A stretch of DNA of 64,000 nt, from NCBI RefSeq assembly GCF_900113835.1, contig NZ_FOQV01000001.1:310001-374000 (forward strand). The letters run 5' to 3'. Below are positions 53,818 through 61,655 of the stretch, piece by piece. The translations under genes were made by a program, and so were the position numbers. The notes under the pieces are model-generated. The model did no database searches, was not told the DNA's origin, and was given only the letters and a program-made list of their open reading frames with translations. This DNA is from Allobosea sp. OK403. Lineage in GTDB: Bacteria; Pseudomonadota; Alphaproteobacteria; Rhizobiales; Beijerinckiaceae. Within the stretch, counting starts at the first letter, position 1; the number at the start of each line of letters is the position of its first letter.

Positions 53818-54744
53818 ATGATCTTTCTGTACAAATCCGAGGCTGTGCGCGGCAATCACTGGAAGGCCGTCTTCGAGGAGCGCGAGCCCGATCTGCCGTT
53901 TCGGATCTGGCCGGATGTCGGCGATCCCGCGCTGGTCAAATACATGGCGGTCTGGCTGCCGCCCGACGACATCGCGACCGGCTATCCCAATCTCGAGGTG
54001 CTGTTTTCGGTCGGCGCGGGCGTTGACCAGTTGAACCTCGATCTGGTGCCGCCAAACGTCAAGGTCGTCAGGATGCTCGACCCGAGCGTGCCGCAGATCA
54101 TGGCCGAGTTCGTCACGACGGCGGTGCTGTCCCTGCATTGCGATGTCCTGACCCATATGGACCAGCAGCAGCGCGGGCTCTGGAATCCTTTGCTGCCCGA
54201 GATGGCGGGGAGCAGGCGGGTGGGCGTGCTCGGGCTTGGCCAGTTGGGCAGCCTGGCGTGCAAGAAGCTGGCTTATGCCGGCTTCAAGGTCGCCGGCTGG
54301 AGCCGGTCGCGGCATGAGATCGAAGGCATCGAGACCTTTTCCGGGGAGGGTGAGTTCGACGCCTTCCTCGGCCGCAGCGATATCCTGGTCTGCCTCCTGC
54401 CATTGACGGCGGAGACCCAGGGCATCCTGAACGGTGAGCTCTTCTCCAAGTTGCCGCATGGCGCCATGCTCGTGAATGTCGGGCGCGGCGGGCATCTCGA
54501 TCAGGACGCCCTGCTGGCGGCGCTGGATAGCGGGCAGATTTCCGGCGCGGTGCTCGACGTGACCGATCCCGAGCCGCTACCGCCCTATCACCCGATGTGG
54601 ACGCATCCGCGCATCCTGCTGACGCCGCACATTGCGAGCTCGGCGCAGCCGGGAACCTCCGTGGAGGTCATCCTCAGGAATCTCGACTTGCTGCGAGCGG
54701 GCCAGGAGCCGATCGGCCTGATCGATCGACAGCGCGGCTACTAG
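53818..54744 (+). CDS. D-2-hydroxyacid dehydrogenase (glyoxylate/hydroxypyruvate reductase A type)
   Basis: A 308-residue NAD(P)-dependent enzyme. The Rossmann motif VGVLGLGQLGSLACKKL starts at about 138, the catalytic Arg is in NVGRGGHLDQ, and the catalytic Glu/His pair lies in DPEPLPPYHP and LLTPHIASSAQPG. It would reduce glyoxylate, hydroxypyruvate or a similar oxo acid. It is probably expressed with the operon upstream despite the intervening repeat. The stop TAG lies at the edge of another palindromic region. Confidence 0.9.
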   Translation: MIFLYKSEAVRGNHWKAVFEEREPDLPFRIWPDVGDPALVKYMAVWLPPDDIATGYPNLEVLFSVGAGVDQLNLDLVPPNVKVVRMLDPSVPQIMAEFVTTAVLSLHCDVLTHMDQQQRGLWNPLLPEMAGSRRVGVLGLGQLGSLACKKLAYAGFKVAGWSRSRHEIEGIETFSGEGEFDAFLGRSDILVCLLPLTAETQGILNGELFSKLPHGAMLVNVGRGGHLDQDALLAALDSGQISGAVLDVTDPEPLPPYHPMWTHPRILLTPHIASSAQPGTSVEVILRNLDLLRAGQEPIGLIDRQRGY

Positions 54745-54815
54745 CGCGCGTCATCTGCGCTCGGAACCACGGCGTCATCCTGGGCGACCGAAGCGGAGGC
54801 CCGGAATCCGAAGCG

Positions 54816-54898
54816 CGTCATGGTCGGGCTTGACCCGACCATCTCGTAAACCAGAGCACTCTGGTCACGAGTTTCTCGGGGCCAGCCCGAGAAAGACG
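54816..54898. repeat. Cloverleaf-like palindromic element, copy B
   Basis: Same design as 1300-1382 in the opposite orientation: CGTCAT, the GGTCGGG hairpin, the ACCAGAG/CTCTGGT hairpin, the CTCGGG/CCCGAG hairpin and GACG. The stretch from 54745 to 54930 contains nothing else of note. Confidence 0.7.
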
Positions 54899-54930
54899 CC
54901 TTATGATGGTTCTGTGGCCAGCCGCCCAAC

Positions 54931-55173
54931 CTAATGGCTCCGCGAGGCCAGCGTCGCGTTGAGGTCGCTCGTCGCCTGCAAGGCGCGCCGGCGCACCAGG
55001 AATTGGTCGAGGAGCCGTGACACGACCTTGGTGATTGCCGTCGTCCCCAGGCCATGACAGCCGGGATTTTTGCGTGCGGCTATGGCGGCGTCCTGCGCAT
55101 GCAGGAATGCAGATGCGAGCTGACCGGGCTCGGGGCAGGGGGACGAGGGTGCGTATGCACCCTTGATCCGCAC
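54931..55173 (-). CDS. Small hypothetical protein, 80 residues
   Basis: An 80-residue frame beginning with GTG (RIKGAYAPSSPCPEPGQ) on the same strand as, and just upstream of nothing but downstream of, the methyltransferase gene (stop of that gene at 55177). It has Ala-rich helices (LASAFLHAQDAAIAARKN) and a basic C-terminus. No membrane or metal motif. The codon use looks coding. The family is not recognised; it may be co-transcribed with ogt since only three bases separate them. Confidence 0.5.
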   Translation of the reverse strand: MRIKGAYAPSSPCPEPGQLASAFLHAQDAAIAARKNPGCHGLGTTAITKVVSRLLDQFLVRRRALQATSDLNATLASRSH

Positions 55174-55176
55174 AAC

Positions 55177-55734
55177 TCAGGCGGCTGGCGGAACGCCACG
55201 CTCCGCTTCCCGCCACGCCGTCGCATATCGCGCGACAGCCTCTTTCTCGCGCTGCAGCAGCGCCTTCTTGCGATAGACGCCCCAGCGATAGCCTGAGATC
55301 GAGCCGTCCTTCCTAAGGACGCGGTGGCAGGGCACCAGGATCGCGATCGGGTTGGCGGCGATCGCCTTGGTGACGTCGCGGGCATCGCGCGTGTCGAGCC
55401 GCGCAGCCAAGGCTCCGTAATGGGTGGTCTCACCCATCGGGATATCCCGGAGCATATGCCAGACGCCGATCTCGTAGGGCGTTCCGCGCAGATCGAGCGG
55501 GATGTCCGGCGCGAGGCCCGGCTGCTCGACCAATTGCGCCATCGCGCCAACGAGCTCGGCCAGACCATTTTCGTCGCTGACGATCTCTGCGCCCGGGAAG
55601 CGCCCATGCAGCGCTTCCTCCACGGCCGGGCGCTGGCTAGCGAATTCGAAGGCGACCAGGCCCTTGGTCGAGACCGCGACCAGAAAGTCGCCCAGGGTGC
55701 TTTTGCCCCATGCAAAGCGGATGATGTCGCGCAT
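55177..55734 (-). CDS. ogt: Methylated-DNA-protein cysteine methyltransferase
   Basis: A 185-residue suicidal DNA repair protein that removes methyl groups from O6-methylguanine. The active-site motif is PCHRVL with Cys136, and GETTHYGALA (101-110) and the C-terminal GYRWGVYRKKALL are the DNA-binding family parts. An N-terminal domain of about 75 residues precedes the catalytic domain as in Ogt. No AdaA domain is seen. It starts ATGCGCGAC at 55734. It is divergent from the GAF-domain gene at 55928. Confidence 0.92.
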   Translation of the reverse strand: MRDIIRFAWGKSTLGDFLVAVSTKGLVAFEFASQRPAVEEALHGRFPGAEIVSDENGLAELVGAMAQLVEQPGLAPDIPLDLRGTPYEIGVWHMLRDIPMGETTHYGALAARLDTRDARDVTKAIAANPIAILVPCHRVLRKDGSISGYRWGVYRKKALLQREKEAVARYATAWREAERGVPPAA

Positions 55735-55927
55735 GGCTTTCTCCTGTCAGCTCCTATTGCTGGTCCTGGAGATAGGGGCCGAAGGCATCGTCCTCCACCC
55801 GATTCCTGCGCATTGGAGATGCCCCGGGGAGATGTCCAAGCGGCGAGCGGGACCGATGGTCGCGGCGGCGTACGACATGTTAGGAGGGGCCGGCAGGATG
55901 CCCACATCCAGGACATCTCGATGAGGA

Positions 55928-56431
55928 ATGGCGATGTTCGAAGTGCTCGCGATCGCGACGGACGACAAGGCGGAATTCTATCGCGAATTGTCGCAGCAGC
56001 TCGAGGCTCTGCTGGCCGGGGAGGGCGATGCGATCGCCAACGCCGCCAACACCTCGGCGCTGCTGTTCCAGATGATGCCGGGCCTCAACTGGGCCGGCTT
56101 CTACATCATGCGCGACGGCGAGCTCGTGCTCGGGCCGTTCCAGGGCAAGCCGGCTTGTGTGCGCATTCCGGTCGGGCGCGGTGTTTGCGGTGCTGCGGTC
56201 GAGCGCCGGCAGTCGATGCTGGTCGAGGATGTCCACGCCTTTCCCGGCCATATCGCCTGCGATGCGGCTTCCCGCTCCGAACTGGTCGTGCCCTTGCTCC
56301 GCGACGGCAAGGTGATCGGGGTGATCGACCTCGACAGCCCGCATCCAGCCCGGTTCGACGTAGCCGATCAGGCCGGCATCGAAGCCATCGCCGCGATCTA
56401 TCTCGCGGCGAGCGCCTCGATCGCGCCCTGA
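55928..56431 (+). CDS. GAF domain protein, free methionine-(R)-sulfoxide reductase
   Basis: A 167-residue single GAF domain. NWAGFYIMRDGELVLGPFQGKPACVRIPVGRGVCG and the HIACDAASRSELVVPL segment (both shortened here to their keys) have the three Cys at 77, 87 and 111 used by free methionine-R-sulfoxide reductase. It reduces oxidised free methionine with thioredoxin-type donors. Start at ATG 55928, with the ATG at 55934 as an alternative. It stands alone, divergent from the repair gene. Confidence 0.88.
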   Translation: MAMFEVLAIATDDKAEFYRELSQQLEALLAGEGDAIANAANTSALLFQMMPGLNWAGFYIMRDGELVLGPFQGKPACVRIPVGRGVCGAAVERRQSMLVEDVHAFPGHIACDAASRSELVVPLLRDGKVIGVIDLDSPHPARFDVADQAGIEAIAAIYLAASASIAP

Positions 56432-56736
56432 CATGGCGGCATGGGGCCATGCCTGAATCCGGGCCGATCCGGCCGTGACAACCATCCGGCATCCGCCTAT
56501 CGTTGTAACCGTCGGAACACAGCGCGAAGCGCGTGCGGACAAACCGTGGACCGATCCTCGTCGTTTCGACTGGCGGGATCGAACCGCGCGCCATCGTTTG
56601 GTCGTGAGGAACGCCAAGCTGTCGAGACCAGACCGACCGGTCGCCTGTCCCGCCCGCCTGCAATCATTGCCGGCGCGGGCGGTTCCGGGCGGTCGGGAAT
56701 AGTCCCCTGCTGAGATCAGCCTTCGGAGAACGCATC
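56432..56736. other. Intergenic region without recognised features
   Basis: 305 bases between the GAF-domain gene and the aldehyde dehydrogenase gene. It is GC-rich, has no plausible coding frame, no clear palindrome and no member of the dispersed repeat families. A ribosome binding site (CGGAGAACG) occurs just before the dehydrogenase start. Confidence 0.6.
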
Positions 56737-58167
56737 ATGTCGCACGCCTTGCAATTCTACATCGATGGTCAGTGGGTGGCGCCCTCGGGGAACAGGACGC
56801 TCGACGTGATCGATCCCTCGACGGAGGAAGCCTTCGCCACGATCGCGCTCGGCGAGCAAGCCGATGTCGACAAGGCGGTCGCTGCCGCCCGCGCGGCCTT
56901 CCCGGCCTTTGCCGCGACCTCGCGTGCCGAGCGCCTGGCGCTGATGCGCCGCCTGGCCGAGGCCTATAAGGCGCGCTATGCGGATATCGCCGACGCGCTC
57001 TCGCGCGAAATGGGCGCGCCGAAGGAACTGGCCCACCGGGCGCAGGCCGGCATGGGCACCGCTCATCTGGCGAAGATGATCGAGACGCTGGAGACCTTCG
57101 AATTCGAGGAGCTGCGCGGCACGACCCTGATCGCCAAGGAGCCGATCGGCGTCGTCGGCATGATCACGCCGTGGAACTGGCCGCTGAACCAGATCATGTG
57201 CAAGGTCGCGCCCGCGCTTGCCGCCGGCTGCACCATGGTGCTGAAGCCCAGCGAGATCGCTCCGATCAACGCCATCATCTTCGCGGAAGTGATGCATGAG
57301 GCCGGGGTGCCGAAGGGCGTGTTCAACCTCGTCAATGGCGACGGGCCGACGGTCGGCGAGGCGATCTCGCGCCATCCGGGCGTCGACATGGTCTCCTTCA
57401 CCGGTTCGACCCGCGCCGGCATCCTCGTCGCCAAGGCCGCGGCCGATACGGTCAAGCGCGTGCATCAGGAGCTCGGCGGCAAGTCGGCCAACATCATCCT
57501 GGACGATGCCGACCTGCAGAAGTCGGTGAAGCTCGGCGTCGAAAGCGTCATGCGCAACTCCGGCCAGTCCTGCAATGCACCGACGCGGATGTTCGTACCC
57601 GCGGCGCTGCATGATCAGGCGGTGGCGATCGCCAAGGCGACGGCCGAGCCGCTCAAGGTCGGCGCACCCTCGGCTGACGGCGTCTTCCTCGGGCCGGTGG
57701 TCAGCGAGGTCCAGTACAACAAGATCCAGAAGCTCATCGAGGCCGGCATCAAGGAAGGCGCCGATCTCGTCACTGGCGGCTCCGGCCGGCCGGAGGGCCT
57801 CAATCGCGGCTACTATGTTCGCCCGACCGTTTTCGCCAATGTCACCGATGAGATGGCGATCGCGCGCGAGGAGATCTTTGGCCCCGTGCTCTCGATCCTG
57901 CCCTATGGCAGCGAGGATGAGGTGATCGAGCGGGCGAACGACACGCCTTACGGCCTCGCCTCCTATGTCCAGTCCGGCTCGCTCGATCGCGCCCGCAAGG
58001 TCGCGGCCAAGATGCGCAGCGGCAATGTCTACATCAACTACCCGGCCTGGGACGCAGGTGCGCCCTTCGGCGGCTACAAGCAGTCCGGCAATGGCCGCGA
58101 ATATGCCGGCTTCGGTCTCGAGGAGTTCCTCGAGATCAAGGGCACTGTCGGCTACGAGGCGGCCTGA
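56737..58167 (+). CDS. Aldehyde dehydrogenase family protein
   Basis: A 476-residue NAD(P)-dependent aldehyde dehydrogenase. The catalytic Cys279 is in SGQSCNAPTRM, the general-base Glu245 in HQELGGKSANII, NAD-binding FTGSTRAG at 221-228 and PWNWPLNQ at 145-152. It ends in the usual YKQSGNGREYAGFGLEEFLEIK. The substrate is unclear: the closest styles are those of DhaS/AldA-like enzymes. A hairpin with a TTTT loop follows the gene. Confidence 0.93.
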   Translation: MSHALQFYIDGQWVAPSGNRTLDVIDPSTEEAFATIALGEQADVDKAVAAARAAFPAFAATSRAERLALMRRLAEAYKARYADIADALSREMGAPKELAHRAQAGMGTAHLAKMIETLETFEFEELRGTTLIAKEPIGVVGMITPWNWPLNQIMCKVAPALAAGCTMVLKPSEIAPINAIIFAEVMHEAGVPKGVFNLVNGDGPTVGEAISRHPGVDMVSFTGSTRAGILVAKAAADTVKRVHQELGGKSANIILDDADLQKSVKLGVESVMRNSGQSCNAPTRMFVPAALHDQAVAIAKATAEPLKVGAPSADGVFLGPVVSEVQYNKIQKLIEAGIKEGADLVTGGSGRPEGLNRGYYVRPTVFANVTDEMAIAREEIFGPVLSILPYGSEDEVIERANDTPYGLASYVQSGSLDRARKVAAKMRSGNVYINYPAWDAGAPFGGYKQSGNGREYAGFGLEEFLEIKGTVGYEAA

Positions 58168-58182
58168 GAACGGTCATCCCGC

Positions 58183-58206
58183 GGCGGGGGCGTTTTCGCC
58201 CCCGCC
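58183..58206 (+). terminator. Hairpin after the aldehyde dehydrogenase gene
   Basis: GGCGGGGGCG, TTTT, CGCCCCCGCC: a perfect ten-base stem 16 bases after the stop codon. It is very stable but no T-run follows, so its strength as terminator is uncertain. Confidence 0.6.
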
Positions 58207-58330
58207 GTAACGGGCCGGCGCGAAGGCTCATGCCTTCTAAGCACCATGCCCGAGCCGCAATCGGTTGAGACAAGCAAACCGCGCCGGGGGCGACGGCCGA
58301 CGACATGCCTGTGACAGCCAGGATGTGCCC

Positions 58331-58756
58331 ATGCTTGTATTTCCGATCGGTTCCGCCCTTTGCGCCCTGGCCTGCATGCTGGTGCATTACGAGTTGCTGC
58401 GGCTGCTCTCCTGCAGCGCGCCCAAACTCTCGATCGCGCCGCGACAGAGGATCATCTACGTCGTCGCCGGCGCGCTCGGCAGCCATGTCGTTCAGATCAG
58501 CTTGTTCGCGCTCATGCTGTGGGTGCTCTCCATCAGCGCCCGGACGCAGATATTCGGGGCCGGGATTCCCGGCTCGTTCAAGCAATCCCTCTATGTTTCG
58601 TTCGAATCCTATGCGGCGCTCGGGAGCAACGAGACGTTCCTCTACGGGCCGCTGCGCCTGTTCACGGGCGTCGAGGGGCTTTCGGGCCTCGTCTTCATCG
58701 GCTGGACCTCGGCCTTCACCTATTGGTGCATGACCCAGTTCTGGAACGACCATTGA
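58331..58756 (+). CDS. Small ion-channel-like membrane protein
   Basis: A 141-residue membrane protein starting at ATG 58331. Helices are seen at about 1-21, 38-65 and 108-132. Between the last two is FESYAALGSNETFLYGP, which sits where two-helix potassium channels keep their selectivity filter; the classical TVGYG is replaced by ALGSN. It resembles alphaproteobacterial proteins annotated as two-pore-domain potassium channel family. The function as a channel is uncertain. Confidence 0.65.
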   Translation: MLVFPIGSALCALACMLVHYELLRLLSCSAPKLSIAPRQRIIYVVAGALGSHVVQISLFALMLWVLSISARTQIFGAGIPGSFKQSLYVSFESYAALGSNETFLYGPLRLFTGVEGLSGLVFIGWTSAFTYWCMTQFWNDH

Positions 58757-58838
58757 GGCGTGGCGGCGGATACAGCGCTCGTTGTGGGATTCTTGGGCGC
58801 AAGATTCGTAACCTTCCAAAAAAACTGGAGGTTCTCCA

Positions 58839-59246
58839 ATGGCGCGTGCGCAATGCAGTTGCGGTGCCCTGACACTGACGCTTCCGGAGGCGTCGAGACA
58901 GGTTGTTGTCTGCCACTGTCTCGATTGCCAACGCAGGAGCGGTGGCCCGTTCGGCGTTGGCGCCTTCTATCCCGCCGAACCTATAACCATTTCAGGAGAC
59001 CAGCGGGAATTTACGCGCTCGGCCGCAAGCGGTGGGAAGGTTCACAATTTCTTTTGCCCGAATTGTGGATCGACGGTCTATTGGAAGGCCGACAATTTGC
59101 CGGGGTTCATCGGCGTTGCTGTCGGCGCGCTGGCAGACCCGCAATACCCGGCTCCTTCTCGATCCATCTTTGAGCAAGCGAAACATCATTGGGTTCAGAT
59201 TGACGGTGTCGCGGAGCGCTTTCAACAAGGCAGCGCGAAAAAATGA
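58839..59246 (+). CDS. GFA family protein (glutathione-dependent formaldehyde-activating enzyme-like)
   Basis: A 135-residue zinc protein with the CENP-V/GFA fold. The metal ligands are Cys6 and Cys8, Cys25/27/30 (VVCHCLDCQRRSG) and Cys73/76 (FCPNCGST). It may bind glutathione adducts. Start ATG 58839 has GGAGG 11 bases upstream. Transcribed after the small membrane protein, and followed by a dispersed repeat. Confidence 0.9.
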   Translation: MARAQCSCGALTLTLPEASRQVVVCHCLDCQRRSGGPFGVGAFYPAEPITISGDQREFTRSAASGGKVHNFFCPNCGSTVYWKADNLPGFIGVAVGALADPQYPAPSRSIFEQAKHHWVQIDGVAERFQQGSAKK

Positions 59247-59337
59247 AAAGTGAGATTAGCCTCAATCACTATCGTGCATCGATTTCGGTACTTTGGGCCG
59301 TCACCAGCCAGTTTCCGCCAGTTTATGGTTCCGGGCC

Positions 59338-59442
59338 CTAGAGCAATTTCCGATCCAGCTGGATCGTTCAATTGCTCTAGATCTTTGTTTTGACGCGTTT
59401 TCTTTACGCGCACCGGTGTCAACTTCGCTCGAAAACACTCTA
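59338..59442. repeat. Dispersed intergenic element, CTAG-edged family, copy 5 (inverted)
   Basis: CTAGAGCAATTTCCGATCC and GGATCGTTCAATTGCTCTAG form a hairpin, followed by GACGCGTTTTCTTTACGCG, CCGGTGTCAACTTCGCTCG and AAAACACTCTA. The final CTA is the TAG stop codon (minus strand) of the Gfo/Idh/MocA gene. Confidence 0.75.
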
Positions 59443-60555
59443 AAGGGATACGCGCCTTCCGCTCTCGGCGGCGCGCTCGATGGCGTCAATGACACGATGC
59501 ACAGCCACGGCATCATCAAAACGCGGTGTCGTGCGCGTGCCGTGTCGCAAATCATGAGCCATTCCGGCATAGACATGCGCGACATTGCCCGGCTCGACAG
59601 CTTCCGGCCAGCCGGCGCGATATGAGGCTGGCACCTCGATGGGCCGGAATGCCTTCTCCTCGCCCCTGATCCCTTTGAGGGCAAGCTGCACCATCTGTGT
59701 GTGACCGGACGGGCCTGAGACCCGGATGTCGCCCTTTGTTCCGTTGATCTCCCAGAACAGGCCATCGCCATCGCGCGGTTCGCCGCCGCGATAATGCAGC
59801 GAGACAGGCACGCCACGGGTCAGCATCCCGGAGATGAGGACCTGGTCGGGGGCGGATACGGGCATGATCTCGCCAGTGTCGACCACAAGCGCGGTTGGGC
59901 GCCGCGTCGCCAGCGCCGCCGAAACCTCCCTGACGGGCCCGAGCACGCTCGTAAGCGCTGCCAGCGTATGGCCCACCGGGATCGTCAGCATGGTGGCGCC
60001 ATTGCTGCGATCCAGCAGATAGCCATAGGTTTTCTTGTCGGGAATGCTGCCTCCGCCCTGCAGGGCGCCGCCCCAAGCGACAAGCGTGGTCGACAGCACC
60101 TCGCCGACGAAGCCGTCCGCGATAAGCTGCTTCAGATATGCGATTTCCGGCGCAAACGGTGCCTGTGTGCCGACGACACCCAGAATGCCTTTTGCCTCCG
60201 CCAGCGCGGCCATCTCCTCTGCCTCGGCCAGGCCATTGCCGAGCGGCCATTCGCAATAAACGTGTTTGCCTGCTGCAATGGCCGCTTTCACGATCTCGAA
60301 GTGAGGGGGCACCTTTACGGCGACGGTCACGATATCGACCTCCGGCGCGGCGACCAGCTCCGCGACAGTGTCGAAGGCACGGGAAAGCCCGGTCTCGGCA
60401 ATGGCGGCTTCGGCGCTCGCCCTGCTCGAATTGGCGACGCCTACGATCTCGAAGCTGTCTGAGAGCGCGCGCAACGCCGGCACATGGGATCTTGCAGCCC
60501 AGCTCCGGCCTGGCTGCAAGCCAACAATGCCGACCCCAAAACGTTGACCTGACAT
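59440..60555 (-). CDS. Gfo/Idh/MocA family oxidoreductase
   Basis: A 371-residue protein with an N-terminal Rossmann domain (FGVGIVGLQPGRSWAARSH) and a C-terminal Gfo/Idh/MocA domain. Start ATG 60555 is chosen because of GGAGAA upstream and the fit to the family. The catalytic EKP motif reads EWP (CEWPLG), so the usual Lys is Trp, as in the Gal80-like members. It may act as a sensor or on an unusual sugar. It is divergent from a LysR gene, which probably regulates it. Confidence 0.88.
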   Translation of the reverse strand: MSGQRFGVGIVGLQPGRSWAARSHVPALRALSDSFEIVGVANSSRASAEAAIAETGLSRAFDTVAELVAAPEVDIVTVAVKVPPHFEIVKAAIAAGKHVYCEWPLGNGLAEAEEMAALAEAKGILGVVGTQAPFAPEIAYLKQLIADGFVGEVLSTTLVAWGGALQGGGSIPDKKTYGYLLDRSNGATMLTIPVGHTLAALTSVLGPVREVSAALATRRPTALVVDTGEIMPVSAPDQVLISGMLTRGVPVSLHYRGGEPRDGDGLFWEINGTKGDIRVSGPSGHTQMVQLALKGIRGEEKAFRPIEVPASYRAGWPEAVEPGNVAHVYAGMAHDLRHGTRTTPRFDDAVAVHRVIDAIERAAESGRRVSL

Positions 60556-60707
60556 GATGCTTCGTTCTCCTGGATACCGTGTCGGCTCTGCCATTGGCGT
60601 CATCTGGCCATCGTGGCTAGCCGGCCGGTTTCGGTCCCCAAACTATGCCCGCGCGCTCTCCGCAAAAATTCGGTATATCTGCCAGCGATCCTTGAGAATT
60701 CGCACAG

Positions 60708-61574
60708 ATGACCGATTGGGAAGACATCCGCCATTTTCTGGCTGTGGCCGAATGCGGCACGCTCTCAGGAGCGGCACGCAAGCTGAAGGTTGATCATGCG
60801 ACAGTGAGCCGGCGGCTCGCAGCGCTCGAAATGGCGCTCGACACCCGTCTGGTCGACCGGCTGCCGCGATCCTGCCGTCTGACGGCTATCGGGGAAGCCG
60901 TGCGCGAGCGCGCCCTCACGATGGAGGCCAGCGCAGACGGCATCGCCCGGCTGGCAAAGGCCGCGCATGCGCCGCTCGTCGGCCGCGTCGCGGTCAGCGC
61001 GCCTCCTGTCCTTGTCGCGCCACTGCTGGCTCGCCATCTCGCACGCTTCCATGACGAGCATCCCGACATCCGGCTGTCGCTCGCGGCGCAAGGCGAGCAG
61101 GTTTCGCTGAGCCGTCGGGAAGCGGATGTCGCCGTTCGGCTGGTGCGACCCGACGAGGCTGGCAGTGTCACGCGGAAGATCGGTGCGATGCCTTTCGGCC
61201 TCTACGCCCACCGCTCGTATGGCGATCTCGCTGCGCCTGAGCGTTGGCAATTCATCGCCTTCGACCAGGCCTTCACCGACATGCCTCAGCAGCAATGGCT
61301 GCTCGGCATTGCGGGCGATCGCCCGATTGTTTGCGAATTGAACTATATCAGCGAGCACCTGATAGCAGTGCGGGCCGGGGTCGGCGTCGCCGGTCTGCCC
61401 TGCTTCCTGGGCGAGGCTGATTCCGATCTCGTCAGGATCGATAGAAACGCGCCGTCCTTCTCGCGCGATATCTGGCTCGTCGTCCACCGCGACCTGCGCA
61501 ATTCGAGGCCGGTGCGCGCGGTCATGGATTTCGTCGCCCAGATTGTTGCCGAGGAACCGTTGCTGAAGGCGTAG
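60708..61574 (+). CDS. LysR family transcriptional regulator
   Basis: A 288-residue LysR protein. The helix-turn-helix (GTLSGAARKLKVDHATVSRRLAALE) covers residues 17-41. The effector domain covers about 90-288. It is divergent from the Gfo/Idh/MocA gene with 150 bases between. Its style resembles the group acting as single-gene repressors or activators of the neighbouring dehydrogenase. Confidence 0.9.
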   Translation: MTDWEDIRHFLAVAECGTLSGAARKLKVDHATVSRRLAALEMALDTRLVDRLPRSCRLTAIGEAVRERALTMEASADGIARLAKAAHAPLVGRVAVSAPPVLVAPLLARHLARFHDEHPDIRLSLAAQGEQVSLSRREADVAVRLVRPDEAGSVTRKIGAMPFGLYAHRSYGDLAAPERWQFIAFDQAFTDMPQQQWLLGIAGDRPIVCELNYISEHLIAVRAGVGVAGLPCFLGEADSDLVRIDRNAPSFSRDIWLVVHRDLRNSRPVRAVMDFVAQIVAEEPLLKA

Positions 61575-61595
61575 ACCGCAGATTGCTGCTGACAC

Positions 61596-61655
61596 GCTTC
61601 TCTCGGCAAGTGGATACCGGTTCGCGTGAAGAAAATGCGATAAAACAAGGAGCTA
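61596..61655. repeat. Dispersed intergenic element, CTAG-edged family, copy 6
   Basis: TTCTCTCGGCAAGTGGATACC, GGTTCGCGTGAAG and GATAAAACAAGGAGCTAG. The left end is degraded compared with copies 1 to 3. The final CTAG contains the TAG stop codon (minus strand) of the oleate hydratase gene. Confidence 0.65.
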
